Source: Myxococcus virescens
GTDB taxonomy: Bacteria > Myxococcota > Myxococcia > Myxococcales > Myxococcaceae
DNA: 64,000 bases
Assembly: GCF_900101905.1 (NCBI RefSeq)
Contig: NZ_FNAJ01000008.1
Location: forward strand, 124,001 to 188,000
Direction of reading: 5' to 3'
The notes beneath the pieces were generated by a model. It did not search any database. It worked only from the letters and a program-made list of their open reading frames with translations, and was not told the DNA's origin. Shown in pieces: positions 1-8,986 of this stretch (positions are counted from its first letter, which is position 1; each line of letters begins with the position of its first letter). A program made the translations under genes and the position numbers.

Positions 1-46
1 GAGCGTCGAGGTGGTCCTTCAGCGTCTTCAGCTTCCACAGTGTCAT
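1..46 (-). CDS. Partial phage gene downstream of the tail tip genes
   Basis: An ATG at 44-46 overlaps the TGA of the preceding gene as ATGA, the joint used throughout this operon. Only 15 residues are visible (MTLWKLKTLKDHLDA) before the window edge. The position after the tail-tip gene suggests another tip or lysis protein, but the product cannot be named from this fragment. Confidence 0.5.
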   Translation of the reverse strand, partial: MTLWKLKTLKDHLDA

Positions 47-1947
47 GCGTCCAGGGCCTCCCAATAGAGCATGTCGCCCACGTCCGGCGTCTTCGAGGCG
101 TATTGGTCCGTCGAGGTGCTGTAGGTGACGCCCGCCCCAGCATCCACGCTGGAGTGCCAGACGTGCGCGGTGGGATGGTTACTTCCCGGCGGCACGGACA
201 CGGACTTGATGCGCAGGCGCAGCCGGTCCGCTGCGCCCAGGCCCGGAGCCGCCGCCGTCAGTACCTCGCCGATGTGCGTGTTCACGGACTGCACCCAGTT
301 GACGGTGTTGTTGTTGGAGTTGGCCCACAGGGTGGTTGTCGCGCGTTCCACCCAGGACTGCCCCACGTCCAGGCTGTCCAGCGCCACGACGATGCTTCCC
401 TGGGCGGAGCCCGGCTCCCAGCTCCCGCCCGCCCCCATCTCGCCTGTGCGCGGGGGCGTCAGCAGGTAGATGGTGGCAGTGAAACGGAGCGCGTACTGGT
501 CGTTCGTCGCCGGGGCGTTGCTGAGCACCACCTCCACCGTGGAGCCGATGCCGGTGGCGAGGTTGGCCGAGCTGGCGGGGTTGTTCGTCCGGGCCGTGAC
601 GATGCCGCCGCGCTGGCGCAGCCGAGCGCGCAGCGTGAAGCCACTGCCCCCATTCATGATTGCCTGGGTGTCATCGTACGTCGGCAGCGCCGCGTTGTAG
701 GTCCCCGTCTCGCTGCCGCTGCCCGTCGCCCCCCACTTCGCCCGCGGCTCGTGCGTCAGGCCGCCGCGCAACAACACCATGGGCGTGTTTTGAAACGGGG
801 GGTTGAAGGCCACATAGGCCCCGTGCGCGGCGAGCTGCGCTTGGCGCCCCTTGGCGATGGTACGCGGCGCCCCACTCCCATCGGAGATGCCCACGTTGTA
901 GCTGATGCTCCCGTCCGGGTTGAGAGCCGTGTACACGCGCGGGGTTGCGGACTCATCGAAGACGTCCACCACTGCGGAGTCGAAATCCGTCACGCCGTTG
1001 CCCGCGTCCAGGTTGGCGATGAGCACCAGGGACACGTACCGCGTGGCCTGGTGCATGGGCCGGGGGTTGCGCGGGTCCTGCGAGGGCCAGTTCTCCGTGA
1101 CGTTGGCGGACAGCCCCTTCACCCAGCCCGCGAATTCGCTGTACCCGGTGGACGCCGGCAGCACCGCCCCGGAGATGCAGTAGTAGTGCTGGCTGCCCAA
1201 GTCATTGAGGCCGGCCGCGTTCACCATGGTGACGCCGTCCGCCGCCCACCCGACGAGGCCGCAGTACACCGCCTTCCCGCCGGACGTGGGCTCCTGAAAC
1301 TGCCGCACGCGGCAGCGCAGGCGGTACAGCTTCGACGGGTCGTACGGCAGCTTCACCGTGGAGTAAATCCACACCGCGTTGGTGCACCGCAGGGCGTTGC
1401 CACCGGAATAGCCCTGGCCGGAAACGAGGGACGCTGCCGGCGGCGGCAGGAGGGGGTTGCGCTCCCAGTTGCCCAAGTCGAAGGGCGAGCGCTCGAAGGA
1501 CTCGGTGAATGCGCCCACGGCATTCCGGGAGGCCTCCTGTGCGGCCGCAGCGGGGACATTCTTCAAGTTCGCGGTGGCCAACTTCACCATGTCGGGGTCC
1601 GCCACCACCGCGCCCCCGAGGACGCGCCAGTCGCTCTGCGTGCCGTTGGAGTACAGGGCCTGGACGGCGCACTTCACCTCCACCGTGGAGGCCAGGCGCA
1701 GCGACACCACCGCGCGGCGCTCAGAGGGGCCCACGCGCACCGGCTCCAGGAGGTAGGTGTCCGTATTGTTGGGGTCGTCCCCCTCGTAGACGGCCACGCT
1801 GAAGCCCAGCAGGAGGTGCGCGGGCAGCGTCTCCACGTGCTCCCAGCGAATGTCAAAGTGCCGCGGCCGAAGCACGCGCGGGTTCGGCTCGCCCGGCGTG
1901 ACGTCCACGTCGATGCCGCCCTGCAACTCTTTTTCGCGTGAGCGCAT
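43..1947 (-). CDS. Phage tail tip / fibre-like protein
   Basis: A 634-residue protein encoded just downstream of the J-like gene, 9 bp from its stop. No signal peptide or membrane segment is seen. The sequence is beta-rich, with many short Gly/Ser/Asn turns. Residues about 25-105 look like a fibronectin/Ig-type module, and the middle (about 145-300, beginning near the FERSPFDLGNW stretch) resembles a carbohydrate-binding jelly roll. The C-terminal third has repeated beta strands typical of phage tip or receptor-binding proteins. Position after J suggests a distal tip or side-fibre role, possibly binding the myxobacterial envelope. No catalytic motif was seen. The function is inferred from position and composition only. 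Confidence 0.6.
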   Translation of the reverse strand: MRSREKELQGGIDVDVTPGEPNPRVLRPRHFDIRWEHVETLPAHLLLGFSVAVYEGDDPNNTDTYLLEPVRVGPSERRAVVSLRLASTVEVKCAVQALYSNGTQSDWRVLGGAVVADPDMVKLATANLKNVPAAAAQEASRNAVGAFTESFERSPFDLGNWERNPLLPPPAASLVSGQGYSGGNALRCTNAVWIYSTVKLPYDPSKLYRLRCRVRQFQEPTSGGKAVYCGLVGWAADGVTMVNAAGLNDLGSQHYYCISGAVLPASTGYSEFAGWVKGLSANVTENWPSQDPRNPRPMHQATRYVSLVLIANLDAGNGVTDFDSAVVDVFDESATPRVYTALNPDGSISYNVGISDGSGAPRTIAKGRQAQLAAHGAYVAFNPPFQNTPMVLLRGGLTHEPRAKWGATGSGSETGTYNAALPTYDDTQAIMNGGSGFTLRARLRQRGGIVTARTNNPASSANLATGIGSTVEVVLSNAPATNDQYALRFTATIYLLTPPRTGEMGAGGSWEPGSAQGSIVVALDSLDVGQSWVERATTTLWANSNNNTVNWVQSVNTHIGEVLTAAAPGLGAADRLRLRIKSVSVPPGSNHPTAHVWHSSVDAGAGVTYSTSTDQYASKTPDVGDMLYWEALDA

Positions 1948-1956
1948 GCTTTGTCT

Positions 1957-4473
1957 CTACGGTGGAGGGGTGGAGGAAACCGTCATGGTGACGGACGCGG
2001 GGGTGGTGGGCGCCGCGCGCACGGTGACGGTGGTGTCGTTGGTGGAGTAGTTGCCCGTGGTGTCGATGGCCTTTACCCGCACCACGTGGTCTGCAGGCCC
2101 AGGCACGGGCCACTCGTGCGCGGTGGCGCGTACCTTGGAGATGAAGGTGGCCGAGGCCCAATCCGCCCCGCCGTAGCGCAACTCGTAGGTGTCGCGGTCC
2201 AGGTCCGGAATCTCGCTCCACCGCAGCGTGGCCGTGTTGCCGTTGAGGGTGTAGCCGAGTCCCTGCACGTCCGAGGGCGGCGCCAGCTTGCCTTGCACGT
2301 TGAGCGAGGCCTCGGCGTAGGCGGTAACGAAGCCGTTGAGGACAGCCGCCACCTGTACGGAGTACGCGCCCGGGTTGATGTCGCGTAGCTCCCAGAAGTG
2401 CGTCTGCACCCCCGTCACCGTCGTCCAATTACCCCCGTCCACGCGCCAGCGCACCACGTACTCGGTGGCGCTGGGGCGCTGCGCCCAGCGGGCGTTGAGG
2501 GACACCTTCACCCCGCCATTCGTCGTCTTGTAGAGGCTCTCCCCCAGCACGAGGTCCGCGGGTGGCGCCGAGGAAGGCAGCACGGAGGTGGGCACCGGCT
2601 GCAACTTCACGCCGAGCTCCACCTCGTCGTACTTCCCCGGGTGGTGGCGCAGCGCCGTGACTTCGTAGAGGTGCGGCTCGACTTCGGCCACGCTGAGAAT
2701 CCGCCACGTCGTGGGCGCCAAGTCGGACGCCGCGAGCACCCAGACGGCATTCCGGGCGGGCGCCACGGGGAACGGCGTGGCGACGGTGAGGGCCCGGTAC
2801 GGCGCCGGCGCCGCGGGCGCCAGCTCGCGCTCCACCGCCGTCCCGTCCGGCATCACCACAGAGAGGGAGTACGTCTTCCCCGCCTCCAGGGTGACGTCCG
2901 CGTCCAGCTCTACCTGGGTGGCAGTGGCGGCCACCACGCGGCCGCCCCAGCGGCGCCCGGCCCGGTACGGGTCCTGAAGCTTCACCACCGCGCCGGGGTT
3001 GCGCAGGGCGCCCTCGAGTCCCGTCCGGAACACCACCGTCTCCGTCTCCAGCCTTTCGGTGAAGAGGAGCCACCGGCCCACCCGCTGCGCCTGGCCGCGC
3101 GAGGTGCACCCCAGCGCCACCACCTCGGTGGGGTTGTAGCCGTACTCGAGCAGGCCTTCCTCGTCCGTCACGTACTCCTTCGCCGACTTGTAGTGGTTGG
3201 CCGGGTCGTTCCACGTCACCAACGCGACGGTGTGCCGCGCGCGCCGGCCGCTGCTGGAGTACGTGAAGAGTCCGTCCACCACGTTGGCCGGGGTGAAGAG
3301 GTACTCGGCGTCCCGGGGTGCGTCCTGGGCCACGTACACCGCCCCGCTGGCCCAGTACGTCAGGCTGCGGAAGACGGAGGCGAGGTTGTTCACCACCTGG
3401 TACGCGTCCGCCTGCGACTGGAGGTAGAGGTTGCAGCGGAAGCGCGGCTCCTGGCCGCCCTTCCCGTCCGGCACCAACTCGTCGCAGTAGCGGCCGATGG
3501 TGTACAGCCCCCACTTGTCGACGTGGGACTCGTTGAGGAAGCGCCCCAAGCCGTAGCGCTTCGTCGTCAGCAAGTCGTAGAAGCACCACGCAGGGTTGTC
3601 CGTCCACTCCACCTTGAAGGTGCCGTCCCAGGTGCCCGAGTACTCCCGCGTCAGCGGGTTGTAGTTGCTGGGCACCCGCACCTTCAGCCCCCGAATCCGG
3701 TACGAGCGCGTGGGCACCGTCTGAAACTGGTGCGCGGACACCTGGAGGGCGACCAGCGCGCTGTTGGGGTAGCTGAGCTTCTCGTCGATGAGGGTGGCGT
3801 AGGACTTCCACAGCGTCTTGTCCTGCAGGTTGGCCTGCGTGCTGTCCGCGGTGAGGCGCCGCACGCGGATGTCCCACGGCGCGCTGCCGGTGAGCTCCAC
3901 GCGGTACGTCCGCTCGTAGGGGCTGGTGCACTTGCCGGCGATGACTCCCGCCCCCTCGAGGTCCTGCTCAACGTAGCCGCCGCCGTTGCTCTGCACGTCG
4001 ATGGCGATGTGCACCAAGGACGGCATCAGGTCGCCGGTGAGCGCACTCTGGAAGGTGAGCTGCGGCACCTGCACGGTGATGCGCACCGCGTCCACGTTGG
4101 CGTCGCTGACGGTGCGGACGACGGGCGCGTTGCGCTTCACCTCGGTGTTGACGGAGAACTCCGCCTCCGCCGACGGAAAGCCGGGGATGTACTCCTGCCC
4201 CTGCGTCCCCTGCACGTCGTAGAGGGTGACGTCACGGAAGTTGTAGGTGTCGTTGGGATTCTGGACGACGACGCCGTCCAGGTAGACGGACTTCAGCTTG
4301 TCCACGAGCCCGACGATTTCCCCCTCGCAAAGCAAGTCCAGCACGCGGGCGTAGTTGGTGGACTTCAGCGTGTCCGGGAGCTCCACGGGCGTGCGCTGCG
4401 CGCCGCCACCGCCCTTGCCCCCATTCGCCCCGCCGTAGCCGATGAGGGGGGCCAGCTCAGATTTCGACTTCAT
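1957..4473 (-). CDS. Tail tip attachment protein J (host specificity protein)
   Basis: An 838-residue homologue of lambda gpJ, the central tip protein at the distal end of the tail that contacts the host receptor. The N terminus has the family's Gly-rich stretch (GGANGGKGGGG), then RTPVELPDTLKSTNYARVLDLLCEGEI, written here only as the recognisable gpJ opening (residues about 27-53). The tip-attachment core spans about 30-560, with the typical segment around FYDLLTTKRYGLGRF. Fibronectin type III-like modules occupy about 630-835. It is shorter than lambda gpJ (1,132 residues), and the next gene may carry the missing distal part. Its start overlaps the I-like gene by 17 bp. Leftward late operon. 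Confidence 0.9.
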   Translation of the reverse strand: MKSKSELAPLIGYGGANGGKGGGGAQRTPVELPDTLKSTNYARVLDLLCEGEIVGLVDKLKSVYLDGVVVQNPNDTYNFRDVTLYDVQGTQGQEYIPGFPSAEAEFSVNTEVKRNAPVVRTVSDANVDAVRITVQVPQLTFQSALTGDLMPSLVHIAIDVQSNGGGYVEQDLEGAGVIAGKCTSPYERTYRVELTGSAPWDIRVRRLTADSTQANLQDKTLWKSYATLIDEKLSYPNSALVALQVSAHQFQTVPTRSYRIRGLKVRVPSNYNPLTREYSGTWDGTFKVEWTDNPAWCFYDLLTTKRYGLGRFLNESHVDKWGLYTIGRYCDELVPDGKGGQEPRFRCNLYLQSQADAYQVVNNLASVFRSLTYWASGAVYVAQDAPRDAEYLFTPANVVDGLFTYSSSGRRARHTVALVTWNDPANHYKSAKEYVTDEEGLLEYGYNPTEVVALGCTSRGQAQRVGRWLLFTERLETETVVFRTGLEGALRNPGAVVKLQDPYRAGRRWGGRVVAATATQVELDADVTLEAGKTYSLSVVMPDGTAVERELAPAAPAPYRALTVATPFPVAPARNAVWVLAASDLAPTTWRILSVAEVEPHLYEVTALRHHPGKYDEVELGVKLQPVPTSVLPSSAPPADLVLGESLYKTTNGGVKVSLNARWAQRPSATEYVVRWRVDGGNWTTVTGVQTHFWELRDINPGAYSVQVAAVLNGFVTAYAEASLNVQGKLAPPSDVQGLGYTLNGNTATLRWSEIPDLDRDTYELRYGGADWASATFISKVRATAHEWPVPGPADHVVRVKAIDTTGNYSTNDTTVTVRAAPTTPASVTMTVSSTPPP

Positions 4474-5530
4474 GCGGTGCCTCCGGGTCTGCGCGCTTGG
4501 CGTTGTGCGAGAGGAAGCTCAGCGTCTGGTACGTGTGCGCGCCGTCCACGGTGATGCGCACCACGGGCCCGCGTCCGCACGCCGCCACCTCCCGCACCAC
4601 GCCGGGCTGGGCACCCAGCAGCAGCGCGCCGGGCACCAGGTGCCGCAACTCCACCCAGTCCGCCTCGGTGCGCACGCGGTGGTTGTACGTGCCCACGAAG
4701 GCGCGCCCGTCCTCCAGCTCCAACCGCCAGCACTCCGCCTCCAAGAGGGCCACGTCCGTGACGGGGTACGCGCCCCACCGCAGCGTCGTCTCCTGCTGGG
4801 TGAGGACGCGCATGCCCACCTCCACCTCGCCGGCGGGCACCTCCCGCCCGTCGGCCAGGAGAATGGGCACCCACGGCGCCGGGCACCCGCCGCCCGAGGG
4901 CCCCTGCCCGCCCGGCCCCGTCTGCCCGCTGCCGTACTTCCCGCCGAAGCCGCCGCCCTCGCTCCACTCGGTGACGATGCCTGCGGAGATGACGCAGGAG
5001 CCCACCTCCAGCTCGCCGTAGCAGATGGGCACCGGGTGGCCCTGGGCCAGCGTGTTGACGGGCCCGTTGAAGGCGTAGTTGGGCTTGTTCTTCGGCTCCT
5101 CGTCTGGCGCCGCGGGCACAGGCGGGGCGAAGAGCATCTGCGAGACGCCGCCCACCACCAGGGAGGCGCCCATGGTGATGAGGGGCGTGCCGGCGCCGAA
5201 GCCGTAGGCCGAGAGGGCCGCGCCGCCCGCGATGAGGACGGCGCCCAGCACCACCTGGAAGACGCCCTGCTTCGCCCCGGCCAGCGCCGGCATGACGGTA
5301 ATGACGGGCGCGTCGGCGGGGCGCGTCAGCTCGTCCTGGCCCACGTCGCGCTTGCCGACAAAGACGTGGAAGCCCGGCTCGCTGTGCGTCACCAGGTAGC
5401 GCGCGAAGCCCTCGCACACCGCAGAGAGAGCGCGCACGGCCTCCGCGGGCGAGGGCACGCTCAAGTCCAACCGCCAGACGCGGCCGAAGCGCCGGCCCAG
5501 CGGACCTCCGAGTACCACCGTCGTCAGCAT
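4457..5530 (-). CDS. Tail assembly protein I with C-terminal intein-like Hint (BIL) domain
   Basis: Residues 1 to about 215 match lambda gpI: an N-terminal ubiquitin-like region, a Gly/Ala-rich hydrophobic stretch (about 86-132) and a Gly-rich tail. A Hint module is appended. Cys216 follows GGG and begins block A (CPAPWVPILLADGREV), TYNH at 281-284 is the block B Thr-x-x-His, and the end is SFLSHN with His342-Asn343. Residue 344 is Ala rather than Cys/Ser/Thr, and only 14 residues follow. This is the pattern of bacterial intein-like domains, which cleave their flanks rather than splice normally. The prediction is that the protein cuts itself at Cys216 and after Asn343. The gene overlaps K upstream by 7 bp and J downstream by 17 bp. 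Confidence 0.88.
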   Translation of the reverse strand: MLTTVVLGGPLGRRFGRVWRLDLSVPSPAEAVRALSAVCEGFARYLVTHSEPGFHVFVGKRDVGQDELTRPADAPVITVMPALAGAKQGVFQVVLGAVLIAGGAALSAYGFGAGTPLITMGASLVVGGVSQMLFAPPVPAAPDEEPKNKPNYAFNGPVNTLAQGHPVPICYGELEVGSCVISAGIVTEWSEGGGFGGKYGSGQTGPGGQGPSGGGCPAPWVPILLADGREVPAGEVEVGMRVLTQQETTLRWGAYPVTDVALLEAECWRLELEDGRAFVGTYNHRVRTEADWVELRHLVPGALLLGAQPGVVREVAACGRGPVVRITVDGAHTYQTLSFLSHNAKRADPEAPHEVEI

Positions 5531-6255
5531 AGGGCGCGGTGTCGGACTACTTTCCGGGTGATTCGCTCCCAGAAGCCCGAGTACGTCTCCCTTCCAGAGA
5601 GGCGATTCTGGAGGTGGTGGAGGACGACGTCCGCCCCCAAGTAGACGCCCGCGTGGTTGGGCACCGGGGCGCGCAATTGCATGAGGAGGACGTCATGCTC
5701 GCGCAGCGCCTGGCCGGTGACGTCCACGAAGCCCGCCTGGGCGTACCCCTCCAGGTAGAGGTTGCCGCCCTTGTCCCACCAGCCGTTCGGCCGGTGGAAG
5801 TCGGGCAGCTCAAGGCCCAGCCGCTCCTGGAAGTAGTCGCGGATGAGGGAGAAACAGTCCAGGACGCCGTGGCTGAAGGGGCGGCCCACCAGCGGCGGCC
5901 GGTACCCGGTGGGGTGCCACACCCGCCAGTGGCCCACGGGCACGTTGACGATGAGCCAGGGCAGGCCCCAGCGCTCCATGCTGACGCGGTCCGCCTCGCT
6001 CGGCTCCGGGGCGGCGTTGGGGTGAGAGTGCACCACCGCCACCACCTCCCCTTCCTCCTCCGCTCGTGCGTAGTCCTCCGGGTGGAGGATGAAGTGGGCT
6101 TGCCCCTCGGCCTGGTTACGGCAGGGCACGTACCGCTGCTCCCCGGCGACGGACACCACGAGGCCGCAGGACTCGCGGGGGAACTCGGTTCGCGCATGGC
6201 GCAGCGCTGCTTCGACGACAGCGCCTGAGAGGGAAAGCACGGCTAGAGCGCTCAT
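5524..6255 (-). CDS. Tail assembly protein K (JAB + NlpC/P60)
   Basis: A 243-residue protein with the two-domain layout of lambda gpK. The N-terminal JAB/MPN metalloprotease domain has Glu28 (PRESCG), the His76-x-His78-Pro motif (HSHP) and Ser86/Asp89, all expected zinc ligands and catalytic residues. The C-terminal NlpC/P60 domain has Cys134 (VLDCFSL) and His201 (NHAGVYLG), with His213 as a possible third residue, so a Cys-His peptidoglycan hydrolase is plausible. It acts in tail tip assembly and probably in local cell-wall opening at infection. It precedes the I-like gene with a 7-bp overlap. The preceding tail gene (L) is separated from it by a cargo gene. Confidence 0.92.
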   Translation of the reverse strand: MSALAVLSLSGAVVEAALRHARTEFPRESCGLVVSVAGEQRYVPCRNQAEGQAHFILHPEDYARAEEEGEVVAVVHSHPNAAPEPSEADRVSMERWGLPWLIVNVPVGHWRVWHPTGYRPPLVGRPFSHGVLDCFSLIRDYFQERLGLELPDFHRPNGWWDKGGNLYLEGYAQAGFVDVTGQALREHDVLLMQLRAPVPNHAGVYLGADVVLHHLQNRLSGRETYSGFWERITRKVVRHRALC

Positions 6256-6311
6256 CCTCCCATGCTGTTTTCCGGCGGAGGACGCCTTCCGCGTCGGAGC
6301 GCAGAAACCAC

Positions 6312-7655
6312 TCAGCTACTCCTTGTTTTCTGCAACGACTCGATTCCTTTCCGGTCAAAACGAATAGACCCACCAGTCGGCAGAGGGAGCGACACTTCTG
6401 CAGACGCCCCAAGAATGGCGGAGGCCAAGCGCTCCGAAGCATCAAGCGGCTCCTCTGATGCCGTATCTGAGCCAAAGAGCCCTGAACTGAGCCGATCAAT
6501 CAGAATCGTCGGCGGTTCTGTCCCCTTCTCGGTCTTCCACTCCAGCGCTGTTTCCACTAGCCAACTCGCGCGGTCGAGATCCAAGCCGAGCCGCTTCAGA
6601 CGGAACTCCTCAGAGGCATGCTGCTCAAGCCAGCGATTATTCCACTTAATATAAAACACAAGAGCGCTCACAAACCCCGCCGTCAGCGCAGCCTGCTTCA
6701 CACCCCAAAACACCCATGCAGCAACAGATATTGGAACACCAGTAACAATCAAGTACACATTCACAACCGATGACACGACGGTCAAAACCAGGAGACTACC
6801 CGCAAGCCACAAGCTCGCATTCTTGACTGGATTCCTAAGCTCTTTCGTCCCCTCGGTCAGACTGAATTTCTCAGCACTGGCCTGCAGCTCCCTTTTCTGG
6901 TCCTTCCGAATCTCACGGCGAACGTGGCGAGTGTCGCGGTCATCAATCTCTGCCATCCTTCGCGTGATTTCCTTTTCTCGCGCTTCCAGGCTGGCCTCGC
7001 GCTCCTGAAGCATCGACGCAATTCGATTTCGTTCAACCACATTTGCAACATCAAGTTCATGCCGACGAGCAACATACTCTTCTTCAAGCCGTGCGCGCGT
7101 CGCAGCAATTCCATCTGCAAGCTTCGCCGCCATCGAGCGCCCAAGCTCTTCCACCTTAAGCAACTCAACTTCACGGCGCTCCAAGAATTGCTTAGTCTCC
7201 CCCAAGCGCCCAAGTTGGCCAACAATGCCATCTCGGGCATCAAGGGCGCGCACTGCCCTCTTAAATGCAGCAACAAACGAAACCACTGCGGCAACCACAG
7301 CCGGGGACTCCCCAATGTGATTAAACTCGCTCAGACTAACGGTCACGTTATCCAATGCAGTGCCGGCTGCTCGTTGGATTTGCACCGAAAACTGGCGGTT
7401 CCCGTACGCCATGCCGACAGCAAGACTCGTAATTGCCATCGACTCGCTCGGGAGCGAATCCAGAATCAGACGACATGTCTTCACAGACTCATCACGCGCT
7501 GACAAAGCGGGCCCTATATCCAGCGTCGCGTCGACACTGATGATTCTGAATCCAGACTTCACCACATCAGCTTCCGAAAATACTCCAAGAATCGCCGACA
7601 ACAGCCCTTGGTCTGTCTGTCGCACCGCTTGGAACGAGAAGTTTGACCACCCCAT
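6312..7655 (-). CDS. Unknown coiled-coil membrane protein (cargo in the tail operon)
   Basis: A 447-residue protein of no recognised family, inserted between tail genes L and K on the same strand. ATG at 7,655 is chosen because AAGGGGG lies 7 bases upstream. Residues 1-130 form a mixed domain and about 150-265 a strongly charged coiled coil (Glu/Arg-rich). Two membrane helices lie at about 281-304 and 311-336, and a cytosolic tail of about 110 residues follows. Base composition is visibly AT-richer than the flanking tail genes, which suggests recent acquisition. A long coiled coil coupled to two helices could suit a sensor-effector exclusion protein, but that is speculation. Confidence 0.7.
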   Translation of the reverse strand: MGWSNFSFQAVRQTDQGLLSAILGVFSEADVVKSGFRIISVDATLDIGPALSARDESVKTCRLILDSLPSESMAITSLAVGMAYGNRQFSVQIQRAAGTALDNVTVSLSEFNHIGESPAVVAAVVSFVAAFKRAVRALDARDGIVGQLGRLGETKQFLERREVELLKVEELGRSMAAKLADGIAATRARLEEEYVARRHELDVANVVERNRIASMLQEREASLEAREKEITRRMAEIDDRDTRHVRREIRKDQKRELQASAEKFSLTEGTKELRNPVKNASLWLAGSLLVLTVVSSVVNVYLIVTGVPISVAAWVFWGVKQAALTAGFVSALVFYIKWNNRWLEQHASEEFRLKRLGLDLDRASWLVETALEWKTEKGTEPPTILIDRLSSGLFGSDTASEEPLDASERLASAILGASAEVSLPLPTGGSIRFDRKGIESLQKTRSS

Positions 7656-7703
7656 TAGACAACCCCCTTGTCGAGTCAACTAGCCAGCCGAGCCGACACT
7701 ATC

Positions 7704-8399
7704 TCATCGGAGAAGGCCGACGCCGGGAAAGCCTCCGAAGGGAAGCACGGAGGTTTCCCCGTAGCGCAGCTTGCAGCTCCCCAGGCGCTTCCCGCACCGG
7801 TCCTCCTCTGGTGACGTCGTCGGGCTGTCGTCCACCTTCGCCACGGGCGGGCCCACGTAGCCGCAGCCCTCCTTCCGGTACTCCCACCCGCACATCTGCG
7901 TGATGACGCGCAGCGGGATGCGGATGCCGTCCAGGTCGCACCGCGCCGCGAGCGCGAACTCGATGAAGTGCTTCGACTCGGACGTCTTCTGGTCCACCAC
8001 GAACTCGTCATCGGGGAATGCCTCCACCGGGCTGGCGGTGGGGTTGACGCCGCCAGGGAAGTTCACCGCGTCGAGGTAGCGCACGAAGGTGCGCTTGCGG
8101 AGGACGCGCGCGCCCAGCAAGTCGTTGAAGTCCCGGGCCAGCGCGCCAATGGTGCCCGCCACGTTGGCCATGGTGAGCGTGGGCCGCGGTAGTCGCCCCG
8201 TGCCCGACTTCTCGAAGCCCCGCGCCTCCACGGGCCAAGGCTGGTACTCCGCGCCCTGCCACACCACCGGCCCACCCAGCCCGTTGGTGCCCGCGTGGAA
8301 GTAGCTGATGCCTCCGCCAGCCAGTGACGTGGCGTCCAGGACGAAGAGCTCCACGAGGGCGCCCGGCTCCAGCTTCTGAATGTCCTCGGCGATGCTCAC
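7704..8399 (-). CDS. Minor tail protein L
   Basis: A 231-residue homologue of lambda gpL, a tail tip protein that lies between the J hub and the tube. GTG at 8,397-8,399 is preferred because it overlaps the TGA of the M-like gene (GTGA); reading further upstream gives only low-quality Arg-rich sequence. The C-terminal part has the family's conserved cysteines (MCGWEYRKEGCGY, then DRCGKRLGSC), which in lambda gpL bind an iron-sulphur cluster. Its usual neighbour K is displaced downstream by the inserted membrane-protein gene. Confidence 0.88.
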   Translation of the reverse strand: MSIAEDIQKLEPGALVELFVLDATSLAGGGISYFHAGTNGLGGPVVWQGAEYQPWPVEARGFEKSGTGRLPRPTLTMANVAGTIGALARDFNDLLGARVLRKRTFVRYLDAVNFPGGVNPTASPVEAFPDDEFVVDQKTSESKHFIEFALAARCDLDGIRIPLRVITQMCGWEYRKEGCGYVGPPVAKVDDSPTTSPEEDRCGKRLGSCKLRYGETSVLPFGGFPGVGLLR

Positions 8400-8986
8400 C
8401 CTGCTTCCTCCTGGAACTCGGCGGAGACGTCGTAGGCGTTGAAGCCCTTCAGCGTGCTCGTCCACCGCTCGCAGACGACGCGCAGCACTTGGGCGCCGGC
8501 CGCGGTGAAGGTGAGCTGGGCGCCTGCGGGCGGCGCTGCCGAGAAGGTGACGAGCCCGGAAGGGGCGAGGGAGTAGTCGGACCCCTCCGCCAGCAGCACC
8601 CCGGCGCGGTACACGAGCGGCGCAGCCTCCCAGCCCACGGCGGGCACCAGCTCGTCCACCGTCGCGTCCGGAGCCAAGGGGCGCTGCAAGAGGAACTGCG
8701 TCCTGGCCCCGTCCCCGATGCCGAACGCCTGGCCAGTGACGCCCCAGGCGCTGTCCGGTGCCACGAACTCGAAGGCGGCCACTCCGCGGTGCGCGCGGAG
8801 GAAGGCGTCCACCGCGTCTGCCTCTTCCTTTCGGCGGGCAGTGAACTGGAGGGACCAGCGCTGGAGGAGGCCCCGGGCACCGTCCTCCGAGCGCTGGGAG
8901 TAGCCGTCGCCGAACTGGGCCTTGCGCACGCGCGGCTGGCTCTCAAGCTGGGCGCCCCAACTCGGCGTGAAGGGGAAGCGTTCCAT
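8396..8986 (-). CDS. Minor tail protein M
   Basis: A protein of about 196 residues matching the lambda gpM/DUF2460 minor tail family: an N-terminal MERFPFTPSWGAQLE opening, a central FVAPDS-type strand region and a C-terminal half of beta strands ending in a Trp/Phe-rich segment. ATG at 8,986 is chosen because the family normally begins near this Met-Glu-Arg. It is a structural part of the tail tip. The next upstream phage gene should be the tape measure, but 5.6 kb of cargo lies between them. Confidence 0.85.
   Translation of the reverse strand: MERFPFTPSWGAQLESQPRVRKAQFGDGYSQRSEDGARGLLQRWSLQFTARRKEEADAVDAFLRAHRGVAAFEFVAPDSAWGVTGQAFGIGDGARTQFLLQRPLAPDATVDELVPAVGWEAAPLVYRAGVLLAEGSDYSLAPSGLVTFSAAPPAGAQLTFTAAGAQVLRVVCERWTSTLKGFNAYDVSAEFQEEAG

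Noticed and set aside
40..1941. Very long open frames on the plus strand opposite the tail genes (also at 2,398-4,554, 19,443-21,191 and 25,421-27,376)
   Set aside because: They mirror real minus-strand genes, have Arg/His/Pro/Gly-heavy composition with no domains, and are expected in DNA this GC-rich.
4457..5530. A full splicing intein within protein I
   Set aside because: The residue after His-Asn is Ala and only 14 residues follow, so there is no C-extein with the required Cys/Ser/Thr; a bacterial intein-like domain fits better.
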